This document shows, in pieces, positions 11,245 through 25,110 of a stretch of DNA of 64,000 nucleotides. The position numbers and the translations under genes are program-made. The notes below the pieces were generated by a model that was not told the DNA's origin, ran no database searches, and saw only the letters and a program-made list of their open reading frames with translations. The DNA comes from Chrysomallon squamiferum (taxonomy: Eukaryota > Mollusca > Gastropoda > Neomphalida > Peltospiridae). How positions within the stretch are numbered: position 1 is the stretch's first letter; each line of letters opens with the position of its first letter. Location: contig CM022671.1 of assembly GCA_012295275.1 (NCBI GenBank), positions 23,082,322 to 23,146,321 on the forward strand, read 5' to 3'.

Positions 11245-14200
11245 ACTCTTAGCGGAGTTTTCAAAAAATAATTTTTAGACTCATAAACCTTTATCATTTT
11301 TTCAGTAACACCACTGAAAGGAAAATTCCATCTTACAGAATCTCATAAATTTCCAGTTACATTATTAAGGTAACCAAAATATCAATGGATTGATTATATT
11401 CAAGAATCAATCCATCCCAACTTGCAAAGATCAATATTCAGTTTGGAGTCTGAATATAGTCTCGACATCAATGAAATGAAAATTTTATTTTACAGATTCT
11501 AATCGGACATTTGATGAAACATTTTCAAAACTGGGAAAAGAAAACATTTAGTATTATATTGAACTATTCAAGAAATTAATGTATAATGATATATCCTGCC
11601 TATGTGAAATAACAAGTACATCATTGACTTTTCAAGAATAATTAACTAGACTAAATTTTCAAATGCTTTCATTAAGACAAAGAGTGCAGTTTCTACAATA
11701 TCACACAGTTTGAACTGTCTCAGTAGATTCACTGTCACAGTGAGTGTGAAAATTATTGAACTGCTAATTTGTTCTATTTGTTAATTGATGAAAATCATTT
11801 GTGGACCAATCATTATCAAAGAAAGTTAAATCTAAGACCCTAAGTAAAATTTTATTATACAGTGTAGAATTCTACCATCTGCTTCTCTTTCTCCACCTAC
11901 TCATCACCAAAGTATGGTATAGCTTATTCTCTTAAGGCACTGGAAGGACTGGGATAAGGCAGAAAATATTTACTAAATACTGTGCTGGACTGGGTAAGGA
12001 CCTGCTGAAGGCCCTATCTTGGATTCCCATGGAAATGTCCTTGGCTATGGAAGCAATGAAGGAAGCCAACTTACTTGTCGAAGACCCTGACCTGCACATG
12101 CTGGAACTCGCAGAAAATAGACATAAAGTCTTTCTGTGGAACAGAGGATTGAAGCAGACTGAGTTGATCATGTCCCTGTCTTGGATGCACTGAAAGGTGA
12201 TATTAAGGCAGAAAAGAGCATACCAACCTACTGAAGGTTGTACATTTGAATAAATAAATAAATTAATAAATAAATGATTTTTATGTCTAGTTTTAAATTA
12301 ATTTAAATTTTGATCTCTTTCTTTCTCTCTCTGGTCAGATTAAAAGGAAGCTGTGTCTTGATTGATGAGCCAGTAGTTCATCAGAAAATGTCCATGTGCA
12401 ACACATGAAAGATGGACCTACAGAAAGTAAACAGATTTTAAAAATCTGAGAAAACTGAAAATGAAAGGAACAGCATTGTGACTAGATTAGATGGGTATTT
12501 AGTAAATATATTCGATAAAGTGTTTTAAAACCATATAATTAGTACAATTAAAACATTTAAAATTACCTGTAAATAAAACTGTATTTATAATAAAGGAAAA
12601 TATGAAACTGTCTATGTGAAAAACATAAGAAATTTAAATTCAAATGTTGGTATCAAATAAGTAATATGTTTTAAAATTTAGCTTAATATGAATTGTTCAT
12701 AAAGGATAAAATCTGCATACTTATAAGGTTATTAGGTATTGGGTTTCTGTGACCTATATTTATTAATAACAAAATATGAAGATAAAATAATGCTGTTACA
12801 AAATATTCTGGAGCCGCCAGTTCATCTCTTTACCACAGGAGTTGCGCATTACGTACTGGGCCAACTGCTAAATGTGTGTGTGTGTGTGTGGATCGAAACA
12901 ACCCTTCTTAAACTGTACTGTATGCTGATATCATTTGTCTCCCTTGAATTCTGAATTTGTGTGTCTGTGTGTGTGTCTGTCTGTGAGTGTATCTCCAGTG
13001 TCTGTGCATATATATATATATCAGTGGTTATTAAAAACCACCGGTCATGTGGGTTTGTAGATATGGAATAACAACATTTAATATTTCTTTCATTTTGCAG
13101 GTTAACAGTTTTATGTCTTTTAAGATGAATTCGGTTTTATTTATTTATATCATTGTATTTACCTATTTATTTTATTTCGTTTTGTTTATATTTATTTATT
13201 TATTTATTATTATTCTTATTATTTTACATTAATCATCACTTATCTTATCTTATTTATTTATTTTTTTATTATTATTATTATTATCTTATCTTATTTATTT
13301 ATTTATTATTATTATTATTTTGTTTTGTATTTACAGCCAAGTTAGTCTTTTAAAAGTCGTAATTACAACTGATGTGAGACACCAGCTGCAAAAACTCCAT
13401 ACTACAAATACTGGGCTTCAAAACAGAAGACAGTGTTTACCTGCGCTACACTTCCGGTTGTGACAGGTTGTTTATGGATGGCAATGAAAACGTAAACATT
13501 AAATTTTAGTAATACGTAGGATATAAAATGAAGTCGTTGTTTGTTAATAGTTCATTTGTTTAAAAGGAAGGGTAAGACATTTTCTGCATAAATCATGTAA
13601 AATGTCTGTGATAAGTCTGTATATTTAAAATGATTCTCAATAAACGTGTAGATGCCAGATCGATTCATTGGCTTATTTTTATGATTTATCATAAAATTTA
13701 TGTTATGTGCAAGAAAACAATGACATTACCATGTTCAATAAAAGGCTTTTTTGAATTTATAATAAATGATTTAAATAAGTTAAATCTTGAAATATCACCA
13801 ATTCTGTGACAACTGCGCATTGTCTAAATTTGCTAATATAAATAATAATTATAATGTGTTGAAACTTGAATCTTTATAGGTTTGTAATTTTTTCCACTCC
13901 ATTTAACACATGCGCAGCTAAACCTTCTTTTTAGTGTCACTGTCAGAATATTTTCCCTTACATTTCAGTGTGTAACATGTTTATTATCATATTGCATTAT
14001 TTATTTAAAAATAATAAGACTATTAAAATAATAATAATAAAATAATTTATAATAAAAATAATTTTCAGTAAAACAACAAAAATATGTATATAAAATAAAA
14101 ATATTCAGTAACAAAGAACAAACAAAAAATTAAAACAATAAAACAATTAATTACCAAAAAAAAAAAACAAGAAATAACAAGAATAAAAAAAAAAAATCTA

Positions 14201-14261
14201 AAATAGCTATCTGGTGGTTTTATTTATTGTACATCTTTATACTAACTGTATATGATTTCAG
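10011..14261. other. Spacer between TIR-HEAT copies A and B
   Basis: Apart from the coding-like island near 12 kb, this is AT-rich spacer. It contains a CA array at 11209-11239, GT runs near 12877 and 12961, and ATTT/ATT runs at 13140-13320. An ETS-type site (ACTTCCGG) at about 13448-13455 and a donor-like AGGGTAAGA near 13570 could mark a 5' untranslated exon for copy B; this is speculative. Confidence 0.4.
11936..12193 (+). other. Unrecognised coding-like island between TIR-HEAT copies A and B
   Basis: An open frame of 85 codons without its own start ends at TGA 12191-12193. Its composition is protein-like and unlike the AT-rich surroundings (segments such as KDLLKALSWIPMEM, AMKEANLLVEDPDL, MLELAENRHKVFLWNRG). 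The island is bracketed by similar sequences (GCACTG...AAGGCAGAAAA) near 11937-11966 and 12187-12217, an imperfect direct repeat. It may be a transposon or retro-copy remnant or a lone exon. I do not recognise the family. Confidence 0.35.
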
Positions 14262-14276
14262 TTAGATACATTATCA

Positions 14277-17200
14277 ATGGGGTCAGGAAGCAGTTCTCAG
14301 ATGTCCATCTCTCAAGCAGACTCCAGGACAGCATCTTCATTGTCTACAGAAAAACAGGATGAGATGAAGGAAGAACAGAGAAAATCTTTGGCCAACAAGA
14401 CCAGCAAGGGACCAGAAGACTTGATGATCAGCTACAGCCATGCTGACAAAGAAATGATGATGAAAATAAAAGGTTTTGGATTATGAAATTTTTATTAAAT
14501 GAAAGAGAAAGATAGCAGATTTTTAAAAAAAAACTCAACAAAAGACAATATTAAAATAATCAAAAAAAAAACCCCAGTGATTTCCAAAATATTAAAAAAA
14601 ACCATTTGAAATAATTAAAAAAAATTAATAGTAAAATTGTTTATGAGATAGAGAATGAATGTAATATAAAAATAAAGAAAAAATGAAAAAAAAACAAAAA
14701 TGAAATTTTCTTTCAAATTTATATTTTGTAAAGAAACTGAACTACACTGACATAACATATTTATGTGTACTGTAATTTTCCTAACTTTTTGACATTAGAT
14801 GAAATTAGACAGCTTACAGTTTGTTTTTATTGCTTATTTATTTTGTTTTACAGAAAAAATAGAAAGCTGTGGTATTTCTGTTTGGGTTGATGTTTCTGGG
14901 CTTAGAGCTGGTGTAGATTTTCTTAGCAAGATTGGACAAGCTATCATAGATGCAAAGGTATGAATAAAGCGATGAATAACTGTTTTACAATCTCTTTAAC
15001 TTAATAATATATATTTAAGTTTTTTCTGACAGTAAGGGAGATAAACCTAACAGGACTGTGGTAACAAAATTGCTTCTGATATCCAGAACACTTTTAAGTG
15101 CATCAAAATGTTTTATGATTAACACAAATGTACTATTGGTCCACCAACAGTTTTGTATTACAGCACATATCTTGAGAGATGGAAACAACTGTAAATTTTC
15201 AAATATGCTTCCTTATTGCTTGTTACAATGATTCCTTTTTCTTCTGTTTTTTCTTCTAAATTATTATTCTTATGATAATGATTGTAGAGATACATCTTCA
15301 TAAATGCTATATTTGTATTTGAAAAAAAAATTATTTCAAAGTTATCATTTATTTTATTACCTATTTGCAGCTGTTAATTTCTCTGCTGAGTAAGACGTCT
15401 GTGAACTCAAAGTACTGTAAAGATGAACTCGCTCTGGGATATGTTTCAAACTGTGCTATTTTTCCTGTTTCACTGGAGAGTAAAGATGTTCTCTACCCTC
15501 TCATGAACACTGGCATGTATGTCTTTATATATATATATATATATATTTTTTTTATTATTCTCAGTTTGTTTCCATCAGAGACTGTGTCACTTTCCCACAT
15601 AGATGTCTGTCTAAGTTATTTAACAGTCATGGACATAGATTTCTATGTAAATTATTCAAAACACCTAAGGATATGCAGGTCTGTCTGAATAATAAAATAT
15701 TATATCTAAATTTTTAACATTATCATTGGTATATAGGTCCATCTACATTATTTAAAGAGGACTGACTAAGTAATTCAAACACTCATGGACATAGAGGTAT
15801 ATCTAAATTTCTTCAAAAAATGCTGGGCACAGACACATAGATCTAAAATACACCAAATTATAAAAATATTTCTGCTTATGGAGACTGGTTGCACAATGTG
15901 GGCTTTGATGATAACAGTATGTTTATGTGTCAGGAAGCTGCAGCTGGCCAGTTATCCATGGTTACTGATTAATGACCCTGACAAGATGGATGAAGTTTTA
16001 GATGAACTGGTTGTCTTGTTGAAAGAAGAGTTGAAAAGAAAAGAACAGACTGATGAAACTAAAGAAAAGAAAGGTGAAACTGCATACCTTTTTATTTCAT
16101 AATATATTTAGTTCTTTATTACATTTCTTTATTTAAAACGTATATTTTTGAGAATGTTTTTTAATTGAATATATTTTTGTGTGTGTGTAAGATAACTTTA
16201 ATGAATATAGTTTATATATATCTATATATATATAGACACTATATCTAGATCATTTGGCATTGTCATTTTTCAGAGATGTTCAATAATTTAGTGATTTTTT
16301 TTTAGTATTATTATTATAAATATATATAAATTTATTTATAGTATAATTCAGTATGATGTAATAATTTGATTATACAACTAAAGCTAAATAAATGCAAAGA
16401 ACTAGTTAATATTTTTTGATTGCACACACATTTATTCCTTTCGTCTTTGTTTTGTTTTCGTACAGAAGAACCTATACAAAAGACAGGTATTGTAACTGTT
16501 CAGCTGAAAAATATCACTGCATGGTGTTTTCTTATGCTTGTTTATGTCTGTGACTGCATGATATGTAAAAACAGATATTTAATAAAGTCCGCAGCAAACA
16601 CAGATTTCAGTATCATCTTTAGGATTTGGTGTTCAGTTAACTCCAAAGGCTAGAGCAAATAGTTTTCTCTAGTTTATATTTTATCAGTATTATTATTAAC
16701 ACTGATTTCTCACAGGCAGAAATAAAGATGGAAAATTCTTTAATTGTTATAATTTAATTTTCCAGATTATATTCACAGTTACATGGAGATGATTGCATGA
16801 GCATGTTATTATTAAATCAGTGATCATGACAATTAATATTTTTTACAGGTGTAATTAATTCTGTTCATTGTTTGAAATATTTAATTAATTTTATTGTATT
16901 ATAGTATTAATTAAAATATGAATATCTCTAACTTTGATGTGTGTGTGTGTGTGTATGTCTTGTTTGTTCTGTCTGTCTGTCTCTCTCAATAAATAAATAA
17001 ATAACTAAATATACACACATATAAAACAACACTTATATACACATGTTTATAAATGCATGACCTGTGTTTTTGAGGAGACTTTCATAGTTTAGTAATAAGA
17101 AGGATAAATTCAAAAGTAACAAACCTACAAATAAATGGCTGTTTTTAATAAATTTCTGGAAAAAACACATGTATCGAAGGAGAACAGAAATAAAGAAACC

Positions 17201-18022
17201 ATCTTACATCATAGGTTATAATCAGCTCTTATTTGAGATGTCATTCCATCACTAATCTGCTTCTTGACTAAACAAAATAAATAAAGTGTACTATGCTAGT
17301 TTGATTTGTTCAAGTTAAATACTTACTCCCATTTAAGAGAATCAAATGTAGATGTGCAGCTAAATAACCTAAATAATAATAACACCACCACCAACAACAA
17401 TAACAGTAACATTAACATTAATAATACTATTAATAATAATAATAACTATAATGATGTTGGTCTGTTCAGCTTCAGTTCATATTAAGATAAATAAATTTAT
17501 CACTTGAAATTCTGTTCATTTAAAACTAGTTTATTAATAATGAAATCATAATTTTCATAATCTTTCCTGACTCAAAAGAAAGAAGAAAAAAAAAAACTGT
17601 ATTTGGTATTTCCTTATAAACCCTAATTTTAGATTTAATTCTGATGAGAAAGTAACAATGTTTGGGCATTATTTATGTTTCATATTTAATGAATTATTTA
17701 AACTAACAACAGTACCTGTTTGCATTGGGTTTCTTACAATTTTGTTTTCAGTAAAAAGCAGACCAAAGCTACAGAGACAGATGACAAGACAGAATTTAAA
17801 CAAACATCGAATAAAACACATAGAAGGTGATGAAATTCTGTCCACCATGGCAGAAAAGTTCTGGACAGACCGTTACAGTTCGGACACAACACAGTGGAAA
17901 AAGTAAGCAATGTTTTCTGAATGTTATCTTTAAAATTTTATGATCTGCATTCATTTATTGTTTATTGAGCATTATTAATTCATATACAATCAAAATAAAT
18001 AAATACATAAATAAATTGGAGT

Positions 18023-18054
<32 letters not shown>

Positions 18055-19968
18055 TCTACTTACCTACCTATATACATATATGTAACAGTGTTTTACTGAT
18101 CAGTGTGTGAGAGATTAAAATTATATGTTACTTTTAACATATTGAGGATAGAATTATTTATTAACATTATATTTTGAATGTTGGCTTTAATAATTTTTAG
18201 GAGAGGTCAAATTAAATCAAATTAATTTTCATTTTCAGATTCGTCAATGACTTCACCTTCCTGTATAAATCACACTTGGATCAAATGTACACAGCAGATG
18301 ACCAGGTTTGGTTGATGAGTATTCTACGAAGAGAGATGGAAGTTGGCAATGATGGAATTCTAGAGAAAGAGAAATTTTTATGTATGTAAATTATTACATT
18401 ACATGTGAAAATTAAATTTTTAATTTTAAGAAATGTATTGTTATATGAACTTGCTTGTGTTAATCATTACAACATGGTTGGTTTCAATGTGCAAAATTTT
18501 GTATTTCACCACTTCAGAACCAGGTCTCAGCTGTTGTCATTATATATGTTGTAGTTGAAAGGGTTAAAATATGTCAGTAAAGTCCTCTTGTGTAGAAAAA
18601 AATCTATTTGTGTCCATATTCAAATAATTATAATTCCAAAGCTTAATTTGATTCACATATCTTAAGATTAAAATTATATATGGTGATAAATGAAGAAATA
18701 AAAACGAAAAACTAAATTTTAAATTTAAAAACTACCAGTAACAGCTCAGTTATTTGAAAATTTTATTTTTTACAAATAAGTATTTTATTATTTTGATTGG
18801 TTTTTTTTCTTCAGCTTTCTGTCAGATTGATGATGAAGAACAGCCTCTGTGGACACGGGTTCAAGACCAGGCTCTGGAAAGTTTGTCAATGAAAGGAGTG
18901 TTTGATATGGATTCTTCAGTACGTGTGCAAGCCATTGAGAACTTAGGTTTGTCAAACTGAAATGTTATTAAATTTATCTATTCAGTTTATTTTTTTATTG
19001 GTGAATATTTTTTAATATTTTTTTGTATATTTAATGGTTTTGTAAATACATTTAATTTGATATTTTCAGAGTAATATAAATTTAACAATATATATTAGAA
19101 TATGACCTCATAACATTTTTAACAGTAATAAATGAATAATAGTACTAAATTTATAAAAACAAAATGGCAAATTGTAAAACTGTAAATAGCTAAATAGTTA
19201 CATACAACTTTCACATCATAAAATGTTCTCCTGGGATCAAAACAAATTTTACAGTTTTACAGTTTGACAAAATAATTTTATTGTCATATGAAAATTAAAC
19301 TCTCTGTAACTGTTTCAGGAAAATACAGGAGTCCAGCAGTTATTCAGGCGCTGCATGATCTGCTGTCTGACCCTGATGCCAATGTCCGTGCTGTGGCCGC
19401 TGTTTCCCTGGCTCGGACCAACGCTAGTGACAAACACACCGTCAGCTGCATCATGAACATACTCAGTGACAAAGACAGGCTTGTCAGAGAAGCTGGTTGT
19501 CTTGCACTGGGACACCTGCAGGCTGAAGTAGCTGTCAAGAAAATTCTAAACATGTGGTAAGATAGGGAGTCCATGTGTGTGTCCGTGTGTGTACACATGT
19601 ATATGTCTGATATGTCTATGTGTTTGTTTGTGTGTGTTGTTTTGTAGATGTGTCTATATGAGTAAGTGAACCTACACATATACAGATGATTCGAATAAAC
19701 AGATATTTAATTTATTAAACAATATTTTACCAAAGGATTTGCCATACTGTATAAACAATAAAATGTAATTTCAGAATATAATCCCTAATATTTTGGTATT
19801 CATTTTTGTAACATATCATCCTAAATTGTTTGTAGGCGAAACGATGTCATATCTCATGTGAGAGAAGCAGCTTTTGTTGCCCTGCAGCAGATAGGAGGTC
19901 CAGAAGTGGAGAAAGAAATGCATGTCACTAAAGTTTTAGCTGATGAAATCAGACAACTCACCAAATAG
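14277..19968 (+). CDS. TIR-HEAT protein, copy B, with N-myristoylation signal
   Basis: Exons: 14277-14472, 14854-14957, 15371-15516, 15934-16073, a 21-nt candidate microexon 16466-16486, 17752-17902, 18239-18381, 18815-18946, 19319-19556, 19836-19968. They join without a break to 467 aa (460 without the microexon). The start lies 15 nt after an acceptor (TTTCAG, 14256-14261), so a 5' untranslated exon is likely. The protein opens MGSGSS, fitting the Met-Gly-x-x-x-Ser rule for N-myristoylation. The TIR spans about residues 48-185 (LMISYSHAD; GISVWVD; SKYCKDEL with putative catalytic Glu119). A basic linker follows, then a middle module (FWTDRY; DQVWLMSILRREMEV) at about 235-305, then HEAT repeats from about 325 to the end. 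Intact and the best representative of the family. Inferred role: membrane-tethered TIR signalling or NAD-consuming protein. A poly-A signal candidate is at 20174-20179. Confidence 0.9.
16466..16486 (+). CDS. Candidate 21-nt microexon of TIR-HEAT copy B
   Basis: The 21 nt are flanked by a CAG acceptor (16463-16465, after a T-rich tract) and a GTATTG donor. The length is a multiple of three and the required phase 1 is kept on both sides, adding seven residues (roughly EEPIQKT) to the linker. No counterpart was seen in copies A or C. Confidence 0.4.
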
Positions 19969-20687
19969 TTATAATTCCAAGAAATTACTGTTGTTAGGCT
20001 GTTAACTGCATGATATAGAATGTTGTTGTTGTTGTTTTTATTGCATTAGAATACATTGCTCATTGTTATTTGATAACTCAAATTTGAATATAGTCAATAA
20101 TTTTAGCAGGGATCAAAGAACAAAGTGCTATTATTGTTTGGGTTTTTTGTTGGTTTTTTTATTATTAAATTCAAATAAATTCTTGGCTAGTTCATTGAAT
20201 GGAAGGCTTTATGCACAAAAAGAGCTTCCCATGCAAACCTCTGTATGTAACATCAAACATCTACGGTAAAAACAAATAGTATATTATTTTTATTTTTATT
20301 GTTTTGTTTATCTGTGATTAATGAGAGATGGTGCAAAGTTACAATATCTTCAGTTGGTCAGGAATTTGTTATATTTCTGTGTACAAAAAAAATGTCCTAA
20401 CAGAAAGACTTGTTCTGTCATTGTTTTTCTTTCTTACTTTCGTTCATATTTTTTATTTCAAAAGTTGACTTGAAAATAAATAAAGCTAACATATGTAAAC
20501 TCTATTAATAACATTACAGACATATTTTAAATACTTGTATGCTGAACTTGTTTAATACAGTGAGTTAGATACAGTAATACATTTCAATGATTGACTTAAT
20601 CTGGTGTTAACAAACAGCTATTATTATTTTGTAGTAGTAGTTGTAGTATTAGTATTATTAGTATTATTATTATTATCATCATCATCA

Positions 20688-20768
<81 letters not shown>

Positions 20769-22892
20769 TATGATCATCATCATTATATTAAACCATAGGA
20801 CATAATGTAGAGCCAATTGATTACGAATAAAAAAATCTAACAAGTTTATAAATATTGCAGGTTTATAATTGCTGTAGTCCATATTCGGAAATTATTCTTA
20901 TTATAACGCACAAGACAAGTCAAAATATGATTTAAATATCTTTGTACATAGGTTATAAAAACATTAAAGTAAATACTGTCTGTGATACAATATGCATGTT
21001 ATACTACTACTCAGGTTTCATTTACAATGTGGAAAATGATGCATCCCTGTTTTTAACTAAAAAGCAAAGAAACTTATGTCATTCATGTGTCTTTTACAAA
21101 ACTCTCTTGAAGAAGGTGGCCATTTTTATAAATGTAATTACATTTTTAGTGTAATTTGTTTTAATAAGTCAAAATCTCCATTGTGTGGTTGAAAAACATA
21201 TATTATTCATGTAAATTTTAGATAAAGTAATGTTGATGTTGATATGTATATAAAAAAATTTAATAACATCTTGAGATGTCATGTTATTGTTAATCATTGT
21301 GAACAATAATTTATATCCATTTTATATCTCTTTTGTATCAGTTTTTTATTTGTCAACAAGTGAAGTAATATCATTGTGTTCACAATTACTTTTTATATGA
21401 ATTTTATTAATAAGACCTACGCAATCATCAACACATGAATATTTGTGATGTTTTTTTCAGTGCAAGTTAATACTTATAATAATTTCTTGAAAGTTTCAGG
21501 ATTCATACTGAAATAATACATATATATTAATATATGTATTAATAGAAATCATACTTGAGATATTTTCAAAGCTATTTCTTTTATGTTGTATGATTGTGTG
21601 TGTCTATTCAGTTTTTTACTATGGAACAAATCAAATAATTTTAATATGTTATTCACTGTTAATTTTTGTAAAAAATTCAGGTTGTAGTGTGCCTTTCCCC
21701 CTTGTATCTGGATTACCATGTAATGTCTATAAAAAACCCAATTATAATTGAATTTATCCAGTAATTTTATTATTATAGTCTGAGATACTTATTATTATTA
21801 TTATTTTTTTTTTTAAATTTAAATCCATTTATTAAATTATGTGGTAATGAACCTTATGATTGTTCCAACTCACAAAATCCCCTCAAAATCTAAACTTTAA
21901 AATGATGCCAAAGATATTAAAGTATTTCAGTTAAATCCCTTTTTTTTCTTTTTCTTTTTTGTCTCAGTGAGAATGTATGTATGTGTGTAATATTTAATAC
22001 TTAGAAGTTTTGATAAACCTGAACCTTTTTATTCTTTGCTAACTTTTTATGTGCTATATTTTAGGTAAAGATTTTCAGGTTGCCTTCTATATTATTTTTA
22101 TATAATTTTATCAGTCATGGATCTCATATTATTATTGATGTATATGTTAAAAAATATATATATATATTTTTTTTACTTTAATATTTTACAGCATTTTAAT
22201 TTTTGTCATTACTGTATTTTTTTCTGATTTAGAGTTTGTGATTAATTATCTTCTAATTTAATTTTCTTTCTCTTTATTTATTTATTTTTTCGTTAATTTT
22301 TTTTTTTAAATAAAAAAATGTAAAAGTAATCATGTCCTTTAAATTAAATACATATTAACATTAATTAAGAACGTTTATAAAATTTCAGGGAAGGCAAGAT
22401 GCACAATCATTCATGTATTTTGTAATCACAAATAAATAAATAAATAAAATAGAATGTGATATAATATATGCAGTGACTTTTTAATGTATACTTGACATTT
22501 CAAATGGTGGTGTTATTGAAATAAAATACAATATTTTTGAATTTCTTTGATTTTTAATTTTGTAATTTATTTATTTATTTATTTTTTTTATTATTATTAT
22601 TAATGCCGATTATTTTTAGGTGATAAAAACGACCTTTAAATTCTCGAAACGGGATTAATGATATTTCGACAAAAGACAGTCATTTAACGAAATTAGGGAT
22701 TCTGTTTCCATAAAATTTAACACGATCATTCAGACAACGAATGAAGAAAAAATACAAGAAAAAAAACCACAACCACCAAAATACATCTAAATCTATTCAA
22801 AACATAACTAACAGGTAATAGTATAAACTGATAAATTAAAACTGACTGTATTGAATTTTATTTATTTTGTGTGTGTGTCTATCTCTTTATTT

Positions 22893-22967
<75 letters not shown>

Positions 22968-23360
22968 TTTATTTTGATTTTAAGGTAGAAATTCAATTCG
23001 GGATCGATACAAAAATATGTCATAAATAAATAAATAAATAAATAAATAAAATTTTTCACATTTTTATTTCCCAGTAGTTCTATCGTCTCGTGTGTTTTCT
23101 TTTCACCGCAGTGTAGAACAGTGTCAGGGTCATTCTGTTGTTGTTATTATACTGATAATGTACGTAGTGAAACCAAAAATCAATAATAATGTGCACGCTA
23201 ATTAAGATAACTTGTTTTCTGGTTCGTTCCATCCAGTTCACATACACTAATATTGGCTCACAGCTGTTTCAGAGCGAGTCAGTTACGATTTTTTTGAGTA
23301 AACACTCCCACCCTTTTTTTTGTAGCGAATCAACAATAATAGCAGCGGTACAAAAATTAA

Positions 23361-23431
<71 letters not shown>

Positions 23432-23907
23432 TATAATTCTTTCTCTTCTCTTAAAAAGGCAACTAGTAACCCTTTGTTAAAAAGAAACAACTATATATAA
23501 ATATATATATATGTATGTATGTGTATATGTATATAATAATAATAATAATAAAAACAACAAAAATTAAAAATAAAAAGTTATAATATTGCATTATATTGTA
23601 TATAAAATCAGCGGTATTAATTAATGTCGTAATGTTAATTAAAGACTTAATATTTTGCTGCAGAAAACGGAACCAACCGTCTAAACAACACTCCCCGTCT
23701 GAATATGTTGCAGCTGTCACACACAAACACATCCACAGCCCCATCCAATCCCCACAACACACAGCCACACACACACACACACACACACAAACACATATGT
23801 ACACACATATACAAATGCCACTCAAGTTCAAATAATTTATATCCTGCCATCTTCCAACCCGTTAAAAATCCTAAATAAACCGATCCATAATTTTCTCGAT
23901 TTTTTGG

Positions 23908-23944
<37 letters not shown>

Positions 23945-24150
23945 TTTTAAAACATATTAATCGTTAGAATGGATGTCATAAGACCTGACTTCACCGCCCA
24001 CTGGATTCGCCACTGCTTAATTCACGTCTAATTGTCTTTCTGAACCGATGCATGGCCAGTTTCTGTTAATGAACACACAAATGTATTATGACACGGTGCA
24101 GTCCGGCTTAGGGCTACTTAATCAATAAATCTCCACTGTAGAAAGTCAAG
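19969..24150. other. Spacer between TIR-HEAT copies B and C
   Basis: No gene seen. Holds the 3' end of copy B, a long ATT array (20694-20768), CT arrays (22897-22962), and AAAT plus AAT arrays (23358-23432). The AT content makes short open frames common; none looks like protein. Confidence 0.5.
20694..20768. repeat. ATT trinucleotide array (about 25 units)
   Basis: Uninterrupted ATT repeat. Read on either strand it gives false poly-Ile or poly-Asn open frames. Confidence 0.95.
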
Positions 24151-24187
24151 GTAATCGTTTGTTAGATACACATAATATAATATACAC

Positions 24188-24259
24188 GCAAGTTATATAC
24201 CGTGGTGGAATACTAGAGGAAAAGTGGCTGTCTTTGGATTACAAGTTTAATATAAACAG
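24188..24259 (+). promoter_or_regulatory. Possible promoter and 5' untranslated exon of TIR-HEAT copy C
   Basis: A TATA-like stretch (TTATATACC, about 24192-24200) is followed about 60 nt later by a strong donor (AACAG then GTGAGA at 24260). A matching acceptor (TTTAAG) lies just before the copy C start codon at 25152. Copy B has the same arrangement, with an acceptor shortly before its ATG. Inference only. Confidence 0.25.
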
Positions 24260-24944
24260 GTGAGATTATTGTTTTATTATATATATATATATATACTAGT
24301 TTTATGAACAGTAACAGTTTACATACAGGTGATACTGATTAACTATATGTTAGTAAACAGAGAAATTCGAAAAAGACACATGGGGTAAACATTGTGTGAA
24401 TTATTTATTACTACAGAGTAAGAATTATGATAATTACAGATACCTTAAATAGTTTTATTTTACATAAAAACTGCTCTAAGCGTGTTTATATTTGAATATG
24501 TGTGCGTGTTATGGTACATTGTGATCTCCAAATTTTCAGATTGTTATTATTTTCCTGCCTTGTCACAGTAAACGCCAAAAGTACAATAGCATACATTTTT
24601 TTTATCCGTTATCGTTACTCGAAATAAATATACTTATATATCACGCCAGTGGATTAAATAGCCCGTTACATACGATTTTCATCCTGTAATTGTACCAGAA
24701 AGGTTTGCTTGACTGGTGTTTATTGAGAAGTTGTTACAGGGAACTAATACTTGAATTAACGGCTGAAAACTTAAAACCGCTACTCTTGGAAATATTTATG
24801 TACGTATTTTCTTTGTTTATATACCATTATAATATATAGAGGTGAGTGAAGAAATAAAAAAATGAACTTTTCTTTTTTTGTAAATATTTAATATATCAAA
24901 TGATACAAATACTCCACAAAAACTTTATATGAAACAAAAATTCA

Positions 24945-25110
24945 TATATGTATGTATGTGTGTGTATGTATGTATGTATGTATGTATTATGTATGTATGA
25001 ATGGATGGAAATATGGATGTATATGTATATGTATTATGTATGCATGGATGAATGTGTATATGTATTTTGTATGTATGTATGTATGCATTTACGTGTCTAT
25101 AATATGTATG
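24945..25110. repeat. GTAT/ATGT tetranucleotide-rich tract
   Basis: Degenerate ATGT repeats directly upstream of the copy C start. Long open frames here are repeat artefacts. A second ATGT tract lies at 25962-26150, just after exon 2 of copy C. Confidence 0.85.

Noticed and set aside
19315-19679. Minus-strand frames of 66 and 111 codons
   Set aside because: Antisense shadows of HEAT exon 8 of copy B, which has paralogue support on the plus strand.
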